19,731 nt of DNA, taken from contig JAGLBK010000024.1 of assembly GCA_018260275.1 (NCBI GenBank), positions 1 to 19,731 on the forward strand. The letters are read 5' to 3'. Of this stretch, positions 9,543 to 19,318 are shown piece by piece (positions within the stretch are counted from its first letter, which is position 1; the number at the start of each line of letters is the position of its first letter). The DNA is from Deinococcus sp. (lineage in GTDB: Bacteria; Deinococcota; Deinococci; Deinococcales; Deinococcaceae). Made by a program: the position numbers and the translations under genes. The notes under the pieces are model-generated. The model saw only the letters and a program-made list of their open reading frames with translations, did not search any database and was not told where the DNA came from.

Positions 9543-9580
9543 GGAACCTCCATACGGGTGGGCGAAATCGGGGCGGGGAA
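9536..9580 (-). promoter_or_regulatory. Shine-Dalgarno region that sets the gamma carbonic anhydrase start
   Basis: On the minus strand TATGGAGGTTCC immediately precedes the ATG, giving a strong GGAGG site. A further AT-rich stretch at 9588-9600 (TATATTTAG on the minus strand) is a possible -10 box about 45 bases upstream. Confidence 0.5.
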
Positions 9581-9649
9581 GTGCGGCTAAATATATCCAG
9601 GCTAAGGAGGTGGCAGGTCTAGAACAGGTTATAGCCCGACCGAAGGGCC

Positions 9650-9846
9650 GAGTGGTGCCGAAAAGCCTCTCATGATTCAGGGCAGTGCAGTTTCGGCAAA
9701 TGGATCGCCCGATGAATGCGAGTTTTTTAGCCCTTCCACCCTTGCGGGGGACTCGCAGAGCGCAAAGCGAGGGGGTAACGTGGAGTGCGTCCCAGTAAGC
9801 AAATTCTGTTCTATGAGGTTCTATGAGTAAGATTCCGGCACCACTC
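9650..9846. mobile_element. repeat element B, 197 bp with inverted ends
   Basis: The ends form an inverted repeat: GAGTGGTGCCGAAA at 9650-9663 and, on the minus strand, GAGTGGTGCCGGAA from 9846 back to 9833. They match at 13 of 14 bases, including 11 exact in a row. The centre holds the shared repeat core 9721-9780. No target duplication is evident. It occupies most of the 431-bp gene-free gap at 9543-9973; the remainder to the right holds the promoter of the YjgN gene, and the left part holds the gamma-CA leader. It codes for nothing recognisable. Confidence 0.5.
9721..9780. repeat. dispersed repeat core, copy B
   Basis: AGTTTTTTAGCCC, the CCCTTGCGGGGG hairpin, GACTCGCAGAGCGCAAAGCG and AGGGGGTAACG correspond to copy A, minus its 29-bp insertion. 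Two adjacent stem-loops are possible. The same architecture recurs in more diverged form at 19366-19422. Confidence 0.72.
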
Positions 9847-9960
9847 AGCACCTCGTCCCGTCCGTCTGAAAATCAACTGCGTGCTCCCTGATACGCCGCG
9901 TCTGAACCCGGACAGGAAGGCGTGCGGCTCATAGAACACATGAAGGTGATACAGGACCGT

Positions 9961-9966
9961 TACGAT
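9961..9966 (+). promoter_or_regulatory. -10 box of the YjgN-family gene, leaderless type
   Basis: TACGAT is followed by 7 bases and the ATG at 9974. No Shine-Dalgarno sequence lies between. Confidence 0.45.
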
Positions 9967-9973
9967 AAAGCCC

Positions 9974-11197
9974 ATGAGTGAGCCTGACCACCCCCTGCCG
10001 AACGACCGCCAGGCTGACCCGCGAGGGCGCGACGCTGAGCGCCTCCCGGAGCCTGGCCTAGTGCCCGGAAGTGCCGCAAGTGCAGGCACCGCACAGAGTG
10101 TCAGGACGGTAGAGGTGGGGGGTACGGCCCTCCAGGTGCAGACCTACCCGGTCACGTTTACCGGTGACGCCCGCGAGTATTTCCGCATCTGGATCGTGAA
10201 TGCGGCGCTGTCGGTGGTCACGCTCGGGGGGTACACGCCCTGGGCACGGATCAGAACGCGGCAGTACTTCTACGGCCACACCTGGGTCGACGGGCACAAT
10301 TTCGATTATGTCGCCAACCCCTGGGCGCTTTTGCGGGGCTACCTGATCGTCGCGGCGTTCATGCTGGTGTACCTGATCGCCACGCGCTTTCCATTCAAGA
10401 ATTCAGAATACGTGGTGGCAGCCATCGCCGTGCTGTTCGTGCTGGTGTATCCGTGGCTGGTGCGGCAGTCGATGCGCTTTCTGGCCCGCACCACCGTTCA
10501 CCGGGGCATCAGTTTCCGCTTTCTGGGGTCGCTGGGGGCCGCCTACCTCTCTTACGGTCTGGCTAACATCGTGGCGCTGTTTTCCGGGGGACTGGGGCTG
10601 CCGTGGGCGCTGTTCATGCAGCGGCGCTTTCAGGTAGACGGGCTGGCCTACGGGCAGGCGCGGGGGCATTTCCGGGGCGATGTGGGCCACTTCTACCTGA
10701 TTGCCCTGACCGCCATGGGGATCAGCATAGCGGCGGGCGTGGTGTTCGCGGCGCTGGCCCTAGGGGTGTTTGGCCTGGCGGGACTGTTCAGTTGGCACCC
10801 GCGTGCCCGCTCTGACCTGTCGCTGGGCGCCATGGTCGGGCTGGTGGCCGCCTACCTGGGCCTGCTGCTGATGTCCGGCGTGGTGCGAGAATACATGCGG
10901 GCTGCCATGATGCGCTCCGTCCTGAACAATGTTGAACTCGGCGGCGTGGTGCGGCTGGGGGCCAGCTTCAGCCCCTGGATGCTTGCCTGGATCAGCGTTA
11001 GCAATTACGCCGCGCAGCTTGTGTCGCTGGGCCTGCTGACGCCCTGGGCCGCCGTGCGCCGCACGAAATACGTGCTGGAGCAGGTGCAGGTGCGGGCTAT
11101 TGTTAGTCTAGACAGCTTTAGCGCCGACACTGCTGGGCAAGAAAGTGCGCTGGGTGAGGCCGCCAGCGAGCTGCTCGACATCAATCTGGGCTTCTGA
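9974..11197 (+). CDS. YjgN family (DUF898) multi-pass membrane protein
   Basis: The protein has 407 residues. After a ~50-residue hydrophilic N-terminus it carries the DUF898 signature: FTGDAREYFRIWIVN, then TLGGYTPWARIRTRQYFY. The signature recurs in altered form near the C-terminus (SLGLLTPWAAVRRTKYVLE), so the protein is an internal duplication, as is typical for the family. Between them are about six hydrophobic segments likely to span the cytoplasmic membrane. The family's biochemical role is unknown. An M48 metalloprotease gene follows 61 bases downstream on the same strand. This pairing recurs in other bacteria as I recall, and suggests joint action at the membrane. The start is chosen by the TACGAT box 7 bases upstream; the tail (about 375-407) is acidic and probably cytoplasmic. 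Confidence 0.9.
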   Translation: MSEPDHPLPNDRQADPRGRDAERLPEPGLVPGSAASAGTAQSVRTVEVGGTALQVQTYPVTFTGDAREYFRIWIVNAALSVVTLGGYTPWARIRTRQYFYGHTWVDGHNFDYVANPWALLRGYLIVAAFMLVYLIATRFPFKNSEYVVAAIAVLFVLVYPWLVRQSMRFLARTTVHRGISFRFLGSLGAAYLSYGLANIVALFSGGLGLPWALFMQRRFQVDGLAYGQARGHFRGDVGHFYLIALTAMGISIAAGVVFAALALGVFGLAGLFSWHPRARSDLSLGAMVGLVAAYLGLLLMSGVVREYMRAAMMRSVLNNVELGGVVRLGASFSPWMLAWISVSNYAAQLVSLGLLTPWAAVRRTKYVLEQVQVRAIVSLDSFSADTAGQESALGEAASELLDINLGF

Positions 11198-11258
11198 TGG
11201 CGGGCCATAATGCAGCGGAACGCCGTATCACCCAGAACGCCATGCTCCGGAGAACCCT

Positions 11259-12392
11259 ATGACCCAGCACCAACCTGACCCCACCGAAACGCTGATTCTC
11301 AGAGGCGTGTATTTCGACGGCCAGAGCAGCCGTGACCGTGAGGCCGAGTTGCAGATCAGGGGTGAGCAGGCCTCTTTGAAGATCATGTCCGGGGAACCGT
11401 TGCCGCAACGGCAAGAAAGCTGGCCGCAGCGTGTGCTGGTCATCGAGCCGCCACTGACACGGGTGCGCCGGGTGATCCGGCTGCCGGGCGGCGGGCGCTT
11501 CGAGACCCAGGACGACGCCGGGGTCAGCCTGCTCGAAAGCCGCACGCACCGTAACTGGGGTCTGGGGCGGGTGCGCCGCATTGAGGCGAGCTGGGGGCTG
11601 ACCCTGGGGGCCGTCATCACGTTGGGGCTGTTCGTGTGGGGCTTTCTGAGTTTCGGGCTACCCGCTCTGGCCCGCAGCGCCGCCGCCGCGACCCCCCGCA
11701 GCGTGTTGGCCTCGTTCGACCAGGCGGCTATCAAGACGCTTGACAACGGCTCGTTCATGGGGCCGACCCACCTCGGTAAAGCGCGGCAGGCACAGCTTCA
11801 GGCCGAATTTGCCACCATTGGCAAATGGGCCGGGGGCAACTATCCCTACCGGCTGCTGCTGCGAAACGGCAAGCCCGCCACATCGGATGGGGCCGGGTTT
11901 GCTATCGGGGCCAATGCCTTCGCGCTGCCCAACGGCACGGTGGTCATGACCGATCAGCTGGTGGCCCTGTCCAGAAACGACCGCGAACTGATGGGCGTGC
12001 TGGCCCACGAAACCGGGCACGTCACTCACCGCCACGCCCTGGCAAGCGTGTATCAGGGGTTGGGGCTAACGCTGCTGGGCACGGCGATCACTGGCGACCT
12101 GGTCAGTGCGGGTACTTTTGCGGCGGCGGTGCCCACGGCCCTGCTGACCAACGGCTACTCGCGCCAGGCCGAAACGCAGGCCGACGAGAGCGCCGCCGCC
12201 TACATGCTCGGTCAGTACCACACCACCAAGCCGCTGCGTGACCTGCTGGCGCGGCTGGAACTCGACGACAAGAATGCCAGTGAGGGCGACGTGAAAGCCG
12301 ACGTCCGGGTCAAGGACATGCTCCAGACCCACCCCGGCACCCGCCAGCGCCTCGACCATCTGCGGGCGCTGGAGCAGGCGGCCAGAAAGTAG
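11259..12392 (+). CDS. M48 family metalloprotease, membrane-anchored
   Basis: This is a zinc endopeptidase of the Oma1/HtpX/BepA-type M48 family, 377 residues. The HETGH motif gives zinc ligands His250 and His254 and the catalytic Glu251. The third ligand is likely Glu305 in a QAETQADES segment that matches the family's ExxxAD pattern. A single hydrophobic segment at about 113-135 would anchor it. Residues 1-105 form an unusual N-terminal soluble domain, rich in strands (LILRGVYFDGQ, LRVLVIE-like runs), not part of the protease fold. M48 enzymes of this kind degrade misfolded membrane or envelope proteins. CCGGAG lies 6 bases before the ATG as a ribosome site. The preceding YjgN gene is 61 bases upstream and probably shares its transcript. 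Confidence 0.93.
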   Translation: MTQHQPDPTETLILRGVYFDGQSSRDREAELQIRGEQASLKIMSGEPLPQRQESWPQRVLVIEPPLTRVRRVIRLPGGGRFETQDDAGVSLLESRTHRNWGLGRVRRIEASWGLTLGAVITLGLFVWGFLSFGLPALARSAAAATPRSVLASFDQAAIKTLDNGSFMGPTHLGKARQAQLQAEFATIGKWAGGNYPYRLLLRNGKPATSDGAGFAIGANAFALPNGTVVMTDQLVALSRNDRELMGVLAHETGHVTHRHALASVYQGLGLTLLGTAITGDLVSAGTFAAAVPTALLTNGYSRQAETQADESAAAYMLGQYHTTKPLRDLLARLELDDKNASEGDVKADVRVKDMLQTHPGTRQRLDHLRALEQAARK

Positions 12393-12458
12393 CAGGGCAA
12401 CAGGAGTGGGGCCAGTAGCCGGGGGGGGACACCCGCACTTGCGGTTTCCGGCCTGTCC

Positions 12459-12488
12459 GGGCCATGCTATCGGCTATAGGCGTGGCCC
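12459..12488. other. stem-loop upstream of ccmC
   Basis: GGGCCATGC and GCGTGGCCC form a 9-bp stem with one G-T pair around a 12-base loop. It lies in the 169-bp gap between the M48 gene and ccmC. It could be a weak attenuator or transcript end for the upstream operon; no U-tract follows, so it is not a standard rho-independent terminator. Confidence 0.4.
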
Positions 12489-12561
12489 CGACTGCGCCCT
12501 CCCAGTTGCGGCACCCGAAGTGACCTGCGGGCCGCGCGGCGAGGTTCACCATAGGAGAAAT

Positions 12562-13267
<706 letters not shown>

Positions 13268-13275
<8 letters not shown>

Positions 13276-13398
13276 GTATTCTGGTTATGTGGTCATTGTG
13301 TACGCCGTGACACTGGCTCTGCTGCTGGGATATCTGGCCTGGATGTGGCTGCGCCTGCGGGCCGTGCAGACCAAGCAAGGCAGCCTAGAGGAGCGTCC

Positions 13399-13402
<4 letters not shown>
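13268..13402 (+). CDS. ccmD: CcmD-like small membrane protein, 44 aa
   Basis: A GTG-started frame of 44 codons lies between ccmC and ccmE: MDKYSGYVVIVYAVTLALLL followed by GYLAWMWLRLRAV and a charged tail. One hydrophobic segment (about 7-28) precedes a basic cytoplasmic end, exactly the layout of CcmD. CcmD helps release holo-CcmE from CcmABC. The frame overlaps the ccmC stop by 8 bases, and its own TGA overlaps the ccmE ATG (ATGA). The position in the cluster and the TM-plus-basic-tail pattern are the evidence, since CcmD proteins are too short and variable for motifs. Confidence 0.85.
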
Positions 13403-13869
<467 letters not shown>

Positions 13870-13873
13870 CCCG

Positions 13874-14440
13874 ATGACGGCCCCTGCTCCCGCTGCGCCG
13901 CCCAGGCGCTCTTTGCCCCGATTCGTGCCGCCGCTGCTGGCCTTTCTGGTCGTGGCGCTGCTGGGCGGGCTGCTGCTGAGGCCCGCGCCACAGGCCGCCG
14001 CGACCAGTTCGCTGATCGGTCAGGCGGCCCCCGATTTCACCCTCAAAACGCTGGACGGCCAGACAGTGCAACTTTCAAAGCTGCGCGGGCAGCCGGTCGT
14101 CCTGAATTTCTGGGCGTCGTGGTGCGGCCCCTGCAAGGAGGAAGCGCCGCTGTTTCATGAACTGAGCACCCGGCAGGGGGCGCAGGGGTTCAAGGTCGTC
14201 GGGGTGCTGTTTCAGGAGACCAATGAAGCCAATGCCCGCCAGTTCATCGCGCAGCACGGCCTGAATTACGCCAATGCCCAGGACAAAAGTGCGGATACGG
14301 CCATCGCTTACGGCATCGCCGGGATTCCGGATACGTTTTTTATCGACAGGGCGGGCAAGGTGCAGCACTTCGACCGGGGCGGCCTGGACCGTGAGCGCCT
14401 GAACGTGGGCCTGGAAAAGCTCGGCCTGCCCAAGTTGTGA
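13874..14440 (+). CDS. TlpA/CcmG-type thiol:disulfide oxidoreductase
   Basis: The 188-residue protein is a thioredoxin-fold reductase facing the periplasm. An N-terminal membrane segment (about 17-36) anchors it, and the active site is WCGPCK with Cys84 and Cys87. A cis-Pro follows in GIAGIPDTFF near residue 153. CcmG and TlpA enzymes of this kind keep the CxxCH cysteines of apocytochromes c reduced for heme attachment. The gene starts 4 bases after the ccmE stop, with only a weak purine-rich ribosome site, so translation is probably coupled. The next gene (Rieske) starts 7 bases after its stop. In most System I clusters ccmF lies between ccmE and this gene. CcmG is the best functional guess from context; TlpA proper cannot be excluded. 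Confidence 0.88.
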   Translation: MTAPAPAAPPRRSLPRFVPPLLAFLVVALLGGLLLRPAPQAAATSSLIGQAAPDFTLKTLDGQTVQLSKLRGQPVVLNFWASWCGPCKEEAPLFHELSTRQGAQGFKVVGVLFQETNEANARQFIAQHGLNYANAQDKSADTAIAYGIAGIPDTFFIDRAGKVQHFDRGGLDRERLNVGLEKLGLPKL

Positions 14441-14447
14441 AGCGGCC

Positions 14448-15011
14448 ATGAAAGTCACGCGCCGCGCCCTGCTGGAACGCTGGTGGCTGCTGCCGGTAGC
14501 GGGCACCTTCGGGGCGTTCGGGTACATGGGCTGGTACGCCAGGCGGGTTACTTTCGGCAAGCGGAGCGCGGCAGCTCCGGCGTTCGAGGCGAGTGCGGCC
14601 CAGAAAATCGCCGCGCTGAGCGACCTGAAGACCGACTGGGCCGAGGTCAATTTCACTTACGCGGGCCGCCCCTGCACGCTGCTGCGCGTGCCCGGTGAGG
14701 TCGCCGGGGGCCTCACGGCGGGCGGGCAGCACTACGCGGCGTTCTCGCGCGTCTGCACGCACCTGGGCTGCACGGTCAACCTCGTGCGCGACGAGGAAGT
14801 GCTGGCGTTCGCCTTCAACTACCGCCCGCCGCAGGGACAGCGCCACCCGCAACTGGGCTGCCGCTGCCATTTCAGTGTGTTCGACCCCATGCAGGCGGGC
14901 GCGGCGGTGTTCGGCAAGGCCAACGCGCCCCTACCCCGCGTGCGGCTGGAGCGGCGCGGCGCCGACCTCTACGCCACTGGCATTGAACCCGCGCCTGCGG
15001 CGGAGGGCTGA
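14448..15011 (+). CDS. Rieske [2Fe-2S] protein, twin-arginine signal
   Basis: The protein carries a high-potential Rieske cluster. CTHLGC (103-108) and CRCHFS (138-143) supply the four ligands Cys103, His105, Cys138 and His141, while Cys108 and Cys140 can form the stabilising disulfide. The N-terminus TRRALLERWWLLP with a following hydrophobic stretch looks like a twin-arginine (Tat) signal that stays as an anchor, with two Arg at 5-6. Length (187 aa) fits a quinol:cytochrome c reductase or oxidase-associated Rieske subunit. No cytochrome b gene lies next to it. Its place at the end of the ccm cluster suggests that it works in the same respiratory chain. The start follows the previous stop by 7 bases without a strong ribosome site. 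Confidence 0.92.
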   Translation: MKVTRRALLERWWLLPVAGTFGAFGYMGWYARRVTFGKRSAAAPAFEASAAQKIAALSDLKTDWAEVNFTYAGRPCTLLRVPGEVAGGLTAGGQHYAAFSRVCTHLGCTVNLVRDEEVLAFAFNYRPPQGQRHPQLGCRCHFSVFDPMQAGAAVFGKANAPLPRVRLERRGADLYATGIEPAPAAEG

Positions 15012-15060
15012 AACCGTTCGCCAGTACTGACCGTTTCCGCCGCGCCCGGCGCTTGCGGCG

Positions 15061-15202
15061 CTAGAGCAGCTTGCATAATTACGCCATTTGCGGAACCTCA
15101 CCCCAAACGGCTCCATTATTCCAGCTGCTCATTCAAAGTCACTCGCTCTGCTCGGCATAAAAAGCCACAAACAACGTGGCCTTTTTATGCAAACTGCTCT
15201 AG
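15061..15202. mobile_element. MITE-like element, 142 bp, with CTAG ends
   Basis: The left end CTAGAGCAGCTTGCATA (15061-15077) and the right end, read on the minus strand, CTAGAGCAGTTTGCATA (15186-15202) match at 16 of 17 bases. If CTAG is the target duplication, the element proper has terminal repeats AGCAGYTTGCATAA; a 4-bp YTAR target is typical of IS5-family elements. The interior is non-coding and ends with a strong hairpin. It lies between the Rieske stop and the amidohydrolase gene. It is probably moved by a transposase encoded elsewhere. Confidence 0.65.
15156..15189. terminator. strong hairpin with A/T arms, possible bidirectional terminator
   Basis: CATAAAAAGCCAC and GTGGCCTTTTTATG pair over 13 bp with one bulged base and a 7-base loop. 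The T-rich arm can act as a rho-independent terminator after the ccm-Rieske genes. It lies inside the MITE-like element. Confidence 0.5.
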
Positions 15203-15242
15203 AGTCTGAACCATCCGCAGGGCCATTCAAAGGAGAAAACCC

Positions 15243-16436
15243 ATGACCGACACGACCGTTCAGTCCAACGCAGCTCAGGCCAGCCCCGAAACCGTGATGC
15301 AGGAAGTCGTCGCCTGGAGACGGCACCTGCACCAGCACCCCGAACTCTCGTTTCACGAGCACGAGACCGCCAGATTCGTGCAGGAGCAGTTGCAGAAGCT
15401 GCCCAACCTGACCCTCTCGCGGCCCACTGAAACCAGCGTGCTGGCCGTCCTGAAGGGCACTGCGGGGCCGGGGCGCACCGTGCTGCTGCGGGCCGATATG
15501 GACGCGCTGCCCATCGAGGAAGAAACGGGCCTGGAATTCAGCTCCCAAAACCCCGGCGTGATGCATGCCTGCGGGCACGACGGCCACACCGCGATGCTGC
15601 TGGGCGCGGCTAAACTGCTCTCGGCCCACCCGGAGCAGCTGCACGGCGAGGTGCGGTTTATCTTCCAACACGCCGAGGAATTCTTTCCGGGCGGGGCGCA
15701 ACAACTGGTCGACGCCGGAATCATGGACGGCGTGGACGTGGTGGTGGGCGAGCACCTGATGAGTCCGGTGCCGACGGGCGTAGTGGCGATTCAGGGCGGG
15801 CCGCTGCTGGCCGCCTCCGACGGCTTCGAGCTGACCGTGCAGGGCAAGGGAGGTCACGGGGCCAGCCCGCACCAGACCATCGACCCGGTGATCGTGGCCG
15901 CGCATATCGTGGTGGCGCTGCAAAACGTGGTGTCGCGCCAGCTCGACCCGATGGATACGGCGGTGGTCACGGTGGCGACCATTCACGGCGGCAACGCCAA
16001 GAACGTGATTCCCGACACCGTCACGCTGGGCGGCACGGTGCGTTCCTTCGACGAAAACGTGCGCCAGGAGCTGCCCAAAAAGATCGAGCAGATCATCAAG
16101 GGAGTCTGTGACACCTTCGGCGCGACCTACACCCTCAAGTACCAGATGGGCTACCGCGCCACCGTCAACGACCACGACGTGGCCCGCGAGTTGCAGGAAA
16201 TGGCCCGCGAGGTGCTGCCGGAAGTGCAGGTTGTGCAGGGCAAACCCCAGATGGGCAGCGAGGATTTCAGCGCCTACATGACCAAGGCCCCCGGCACCTT
16301 CATTGCCATCGGCGCGGGCGGCCCAGGCGCGGCCCCGCACCACCACCCCAAATTCACCGTTGACGAGCGGGCGCTGGAGCACGGCCTGAAACTGTATGTC
16401 GGCGCGGCGAAGAAGCTGACCCAGCCAGCGAAGTAA
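15243..16436 (+). CDS. M20 family amidohydrolase (aminoacylase/hippurate hydrolase-like)
   Basis: This is a metal-dependent amidohydrolase of the M20D group, which removes acyl groups from N-acyl amino acids or related amides. The 397-residue protein has RADMDALP (83-90) and MHACGHDGHTA (107-117) with metal ligands Cys110 and His112, and HAEEFFPGGA with Glu145/146 as base and ligand. A further GEHL segment follows with the next metal His, and a dimerisation domain sits in the middle (about 190-300). It has no signal peptide, so it acts in the cytoplasm. AAAGGAG lies 8 bases before the ATG. A rho-independent terminator follows 14 bases after the stop. Substrate cannot be assigned; N-acyl amino acids or indole-acetyl conjugates are known for relatives. 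Confidence 0.93.
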   Translation: MTDTTVQSNAAQASPETVMQEVVAWRRHLHQHPELSFHEHETARFVQEQLQKLPNLTLSRPTETSVLAVLKGTAGPGRTVLLRADMDALPIEEETGLEFSSQNPGVMHACGHDGHTAMLLGAAKLLSAHPEQLHGEVRFIFQHAEEFFPGGAQQLVDAGIMDGVDVVVGEHLMSPVPTGVVAIQGGPLLAASDGFELTVQGKGGHGASPHQTIDPVIVAAHIVVALQNVVSRQLDPMDTAVVTVATIHGGNAKNVIPDTVTLGGTVRSFDENVRQELPKKIEQIIKGVCDTFGATYTLKYQMGYRATVNDHDVARELQEMAREVLPEVQVVQGKPQMGSEDFSAYMTKAPGTFIAIGAGGPGAAPHHHPKFTVDERALEHGLKLYVGAAKKLTQPAK

Positions 16437-16449
16437 GCGCAACAGGAAA

Positions 16450-16488
16450 GGGGAGTGGAGGCGTTAGCCCCTGCTCCCCAGTTTTTAT
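16450..16488 (+). terminator. rho-independent terminator after the amidohydrolase gene
   Basis: GGGGAG at 16450-16455 pairs with CTCCCC at 16474-16479, with an inner GG/CC, and TTTTT follows at 16482-16486. It lies 13 bases after the amidohydrolase stop and separates that gene from the convergent ychF. Confidence 0.78.
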
Positions 16489-16549
16489 ATCCAGCGGATG
16501 AGCGAAAGCGCCTTCTCCACTCACCACAATCTACTCACCACTCCCCGCT

Positions 16550-17647
<1,098 letters not shown>

Positions 17648-17782
17648 GATGTTTTCTCCTTGACCCGCCAGCAGGCGGCAACCCTAACAGTTTACGGGAT
17701 GGAAGTGCAGCAGCGCCCTATGCCAGCACCACCGCGCCGACTGGCCTGCGAATACTTGGCTTTACAGTAGAAGGCTGAAACG

Positions 17783-18037
17783 TCATTCGCTCCAGAGTTC
17801 ACACGTATCCGCGATGTTGCTCTTCCAGCCAAAGGTCACGGGAAACACATAGTAATCTGGTGGGAGCTTGTTTCCATTCGCCTGGAAAGTAGCGACGCAT
17901 TCCTGAGTCGTTGAAGGGCAGTGCATGACCGCATAAACGGCCAGGCCGACCCAGATCAAGGCCAGGGCAAGAAGTTTCAGGAAGGAACGCAGAACCTCTT
18001 GCCACCGACTCCAGCGGAGTGAGGACCTTGCCATCAT
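17783..18037 (-). CDS. small single-pass membrane protein, 84 aa, unknown
   Basis: Not recognised. A hydrophobic segment at about residues 19-38 (LKLLALALIWVGLAVYAVMH) follows a basic N-terminus, and the remainder (about 39-84) would be outside the cytoplasm. That part has three Cys (40, 47 and near the C-terminus) that could form a disulfide. The start is supported by a TAAAAT box 6 bases upstream of the ATG at 18037. The next ATG is directly adjacent, so the start is uncertain by one codon. The LtrA-type gene lies upstream on the same strand, separated by 40 bases, and the two could be co-transcribed although this gene seems to have its own promoter. Confidence 0.6.
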   Translation of the reverse strand: MMARSSLRWSRWQEVLRSFLKLLALALIWVGLAVYAVMHCPSTTQECVATFQANGNKLPPDYYVFPVTFGWKSNIADTCELWSE

Positions 18038-18043
18038 GTCGCT

Positions 18044-18049
18044 ATTTTA
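18044..18049 (-). promoter_or_regulatory. -10 box of the small membrane protein gene, leaderless type
   Basis: TAAAAT on the minus strand, 6 bases before the ATG at 18037. It matches the uvrB box exactly in sequence and spacing. Confidence 0.5.
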
Positions 18050-18077
18050 CAGGTCGTCAAGTCTGACGTAGCACCCT

Positions 18078-19229
18078 CTATGCCGTGTGTTCCTGTGGGG
18101 CAGGGGTGTCCAGCACGTAATCCTCGAACGTCACGGCGGCGAAGATCAGCGCCGTGCAGCTCAGCAGTTGCCACAGCGCCGGGAAGTGCAGGCCCACCCA
18201 GGCCGTCGCCAGCAGCATCAGCGCCAGCCCGCTGCGCAGGCGTCCGGGGCCCAGGCCCATCGCCCGGCGAAACAGGACATCTCCGGCGAAGTACAGTGCC
18301 AAGCCGCCGCCCAGGTTCCAGGCGGCCCAGCCGTGCACGGGGTGGGCCGGGTCATGCACCCCGACTTCCAGCCCCGCCGCCGCCAGGATGATGCCCGCCA
18401 GCATCGTAAAGTGGGCCAAGCCGTAGCCGCGCAGGGCCATCTGCGAGCGGCGCGTGGGGTCGGCCTTGACCAGGGCGTGCTCGGCCCGCTGGTTGTCGGG
18501 GCCGAAATAACTCCACCACAGGAACGCCACCAGCAGCAGCGCGATCAGGGCGTAGCCCAGATAAAGGCCGTGCAGGTGCGCCCGCGCTATCCCCAGGCCC
18601 ACGCCCATGATGCTTTCACCCAGCGCGATGATAACCAGCAGGCCGTGGCGCTCGGCAAAGTGCTTTGGGCTGAGGCTGAACCCCCGGTCGGCCTGCGTGA
18701 AAAAAATGGGCAGCAGAATGACCAGCAAGGCCGCGCCCCATAGCAGGGTCTTGAGGCCCGGATTGCAGAAACTGGAGAGCAGCACCAGCACCGCCGACAA
18801 CAGGTTGGTGAAGCCCACCCCGAAAATGGCCTGGGCACTGCCATTGGGCGCGTGGCTGAATAGCACCAGATGGATGACCGTCGCCACGATCAGCCCCGCG
18901 CCGAACAGTGCCCCGGCAGCCGGACTGCTCCAGACCGCCGGAATCGCCAGGGCCATCATGAAAAATCCGGCCATCGTCACGAAGGTCAGCCAGCCTTCGA
19001 GGTCGCCGGTCAGCCCGGTGTTGCTCGCCAGCCAGCAGTAGCCGTCGTAACTCCACATCAGGCTCAGGAACATCAGCGCGGCGTGCAGGTAGGTTTCCGG
19101 GCCATGCGGGTGCGCCAGCGTGCCGGTGATCTGCGTGACCGTGAACACGAACACCAGGTCCAGAAACAGTTCCAGATTGCCGACCTTCTGGATTCCGGCG
19201 TCCTGGGAGGCGGGGGAGGAAAGCGTCAT
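18078..19229 (-). CDS. low temperature requirement protein A (LtrA) family membrane protein
   Basis: LtrA proteins are multi-pass membrane proteins of unknown biochemistry, named from a Listeria gene needed for growth at low temperature. The 383-residue sequence has the family hallmarks: an N-terminal NLELFLDLVFVFTVTQIT segment (18-35), an ERHGLLVIIALGESI segment in the middle, and about ten hydrophobic segments. The start is set by CACAAT 7 bases upstream of the ATG, close to the leaderless pattern. No Shine-Dalgarno sequence is seen. It precedes the small membrane protein gene by 40 bases on the same strand. Confidence 0.93.
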   Translation of the reverse strand: MTLSSPASQDAGIQKVGNLELFLDLVFVFTVTQITGTLAHPHGPETYLHAALMFLSLMWSYDGYCWLASNTGLTGDLEGWLTFVTMAGFFMMALAIPAVWSSPAAGALFGAGLIVATVIHLVLFSHAPNGSAQAIFGVGFTNLLSAVLVLLSSFCNPGLKTLLWGAALLVILLPIFFTQADRGFSLSPKHFAERHGLLVIIALGESIMGVGLGIARAHLHGLYLGYALIALLLVAFLWWSYFGPDNQRAEHALVKADPTRRSQMALRGYGLAHFTMLAGIILAAAGLEVGVHDPAHPVHGWAAWNLGGGLALYFAGDVLFRRAMGLGPGRLRSGLALMLLATAWVGLHFPALWQLLSCTALIFAAVTFEDYVLDTPAPQEHTA

Positions 19230-19236
19230 CCGGCCT

Positions 19237-19242
19237 ATTGTG
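19237..19242 (-). promoter_or_regulatory. -10-like box of the LtrA-family gene
   Basis: CACAAT on the minus strand lies 7 bases before the ATG. The first base differs from TANNNT, as for the alpha/beta hydrolase gene. Confidence 0.33.
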
Positions 19243-19318
19243 CCATCTGCCCCCCGCCCGGCCTGGCTTGAAGGCTTTCGCTTCTGGCCGGGCAGGAGGC
19301 TAGCCTTACCTATTCTTA

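Noticed and set aside
7655..9846. Repeat cores A and B as a CRISPR array or tRNA-like structures
   Set aside because: Only two close copies about 2 kb apart, no regular spacers, and the hairpins do not fold as a cloverleaf.
9543..9851. Upstream extension of the gamma carbonic anhydrase frame
   Set aside because: The extension crosses repeat element B and has no hexapeptide pattern; the ATG at 9542 has a strong GGAGG site and gives the family N-terminus.
12406..12561. Upstream extension of the ccmC frame (52 codons)
   Set aside because: It lacks family sequence and crosses a stem-loop; the ATG at 12562 has a good ribosome site and the usual N-terminus.
15129..16442. 437-codon minus-strand frame antisense to the amidohydrolase gene
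   Set aside because: Very His-, Gly- and Val-rich without motifs; the plus strand encodes an M20 enzyme with all metal ligands.
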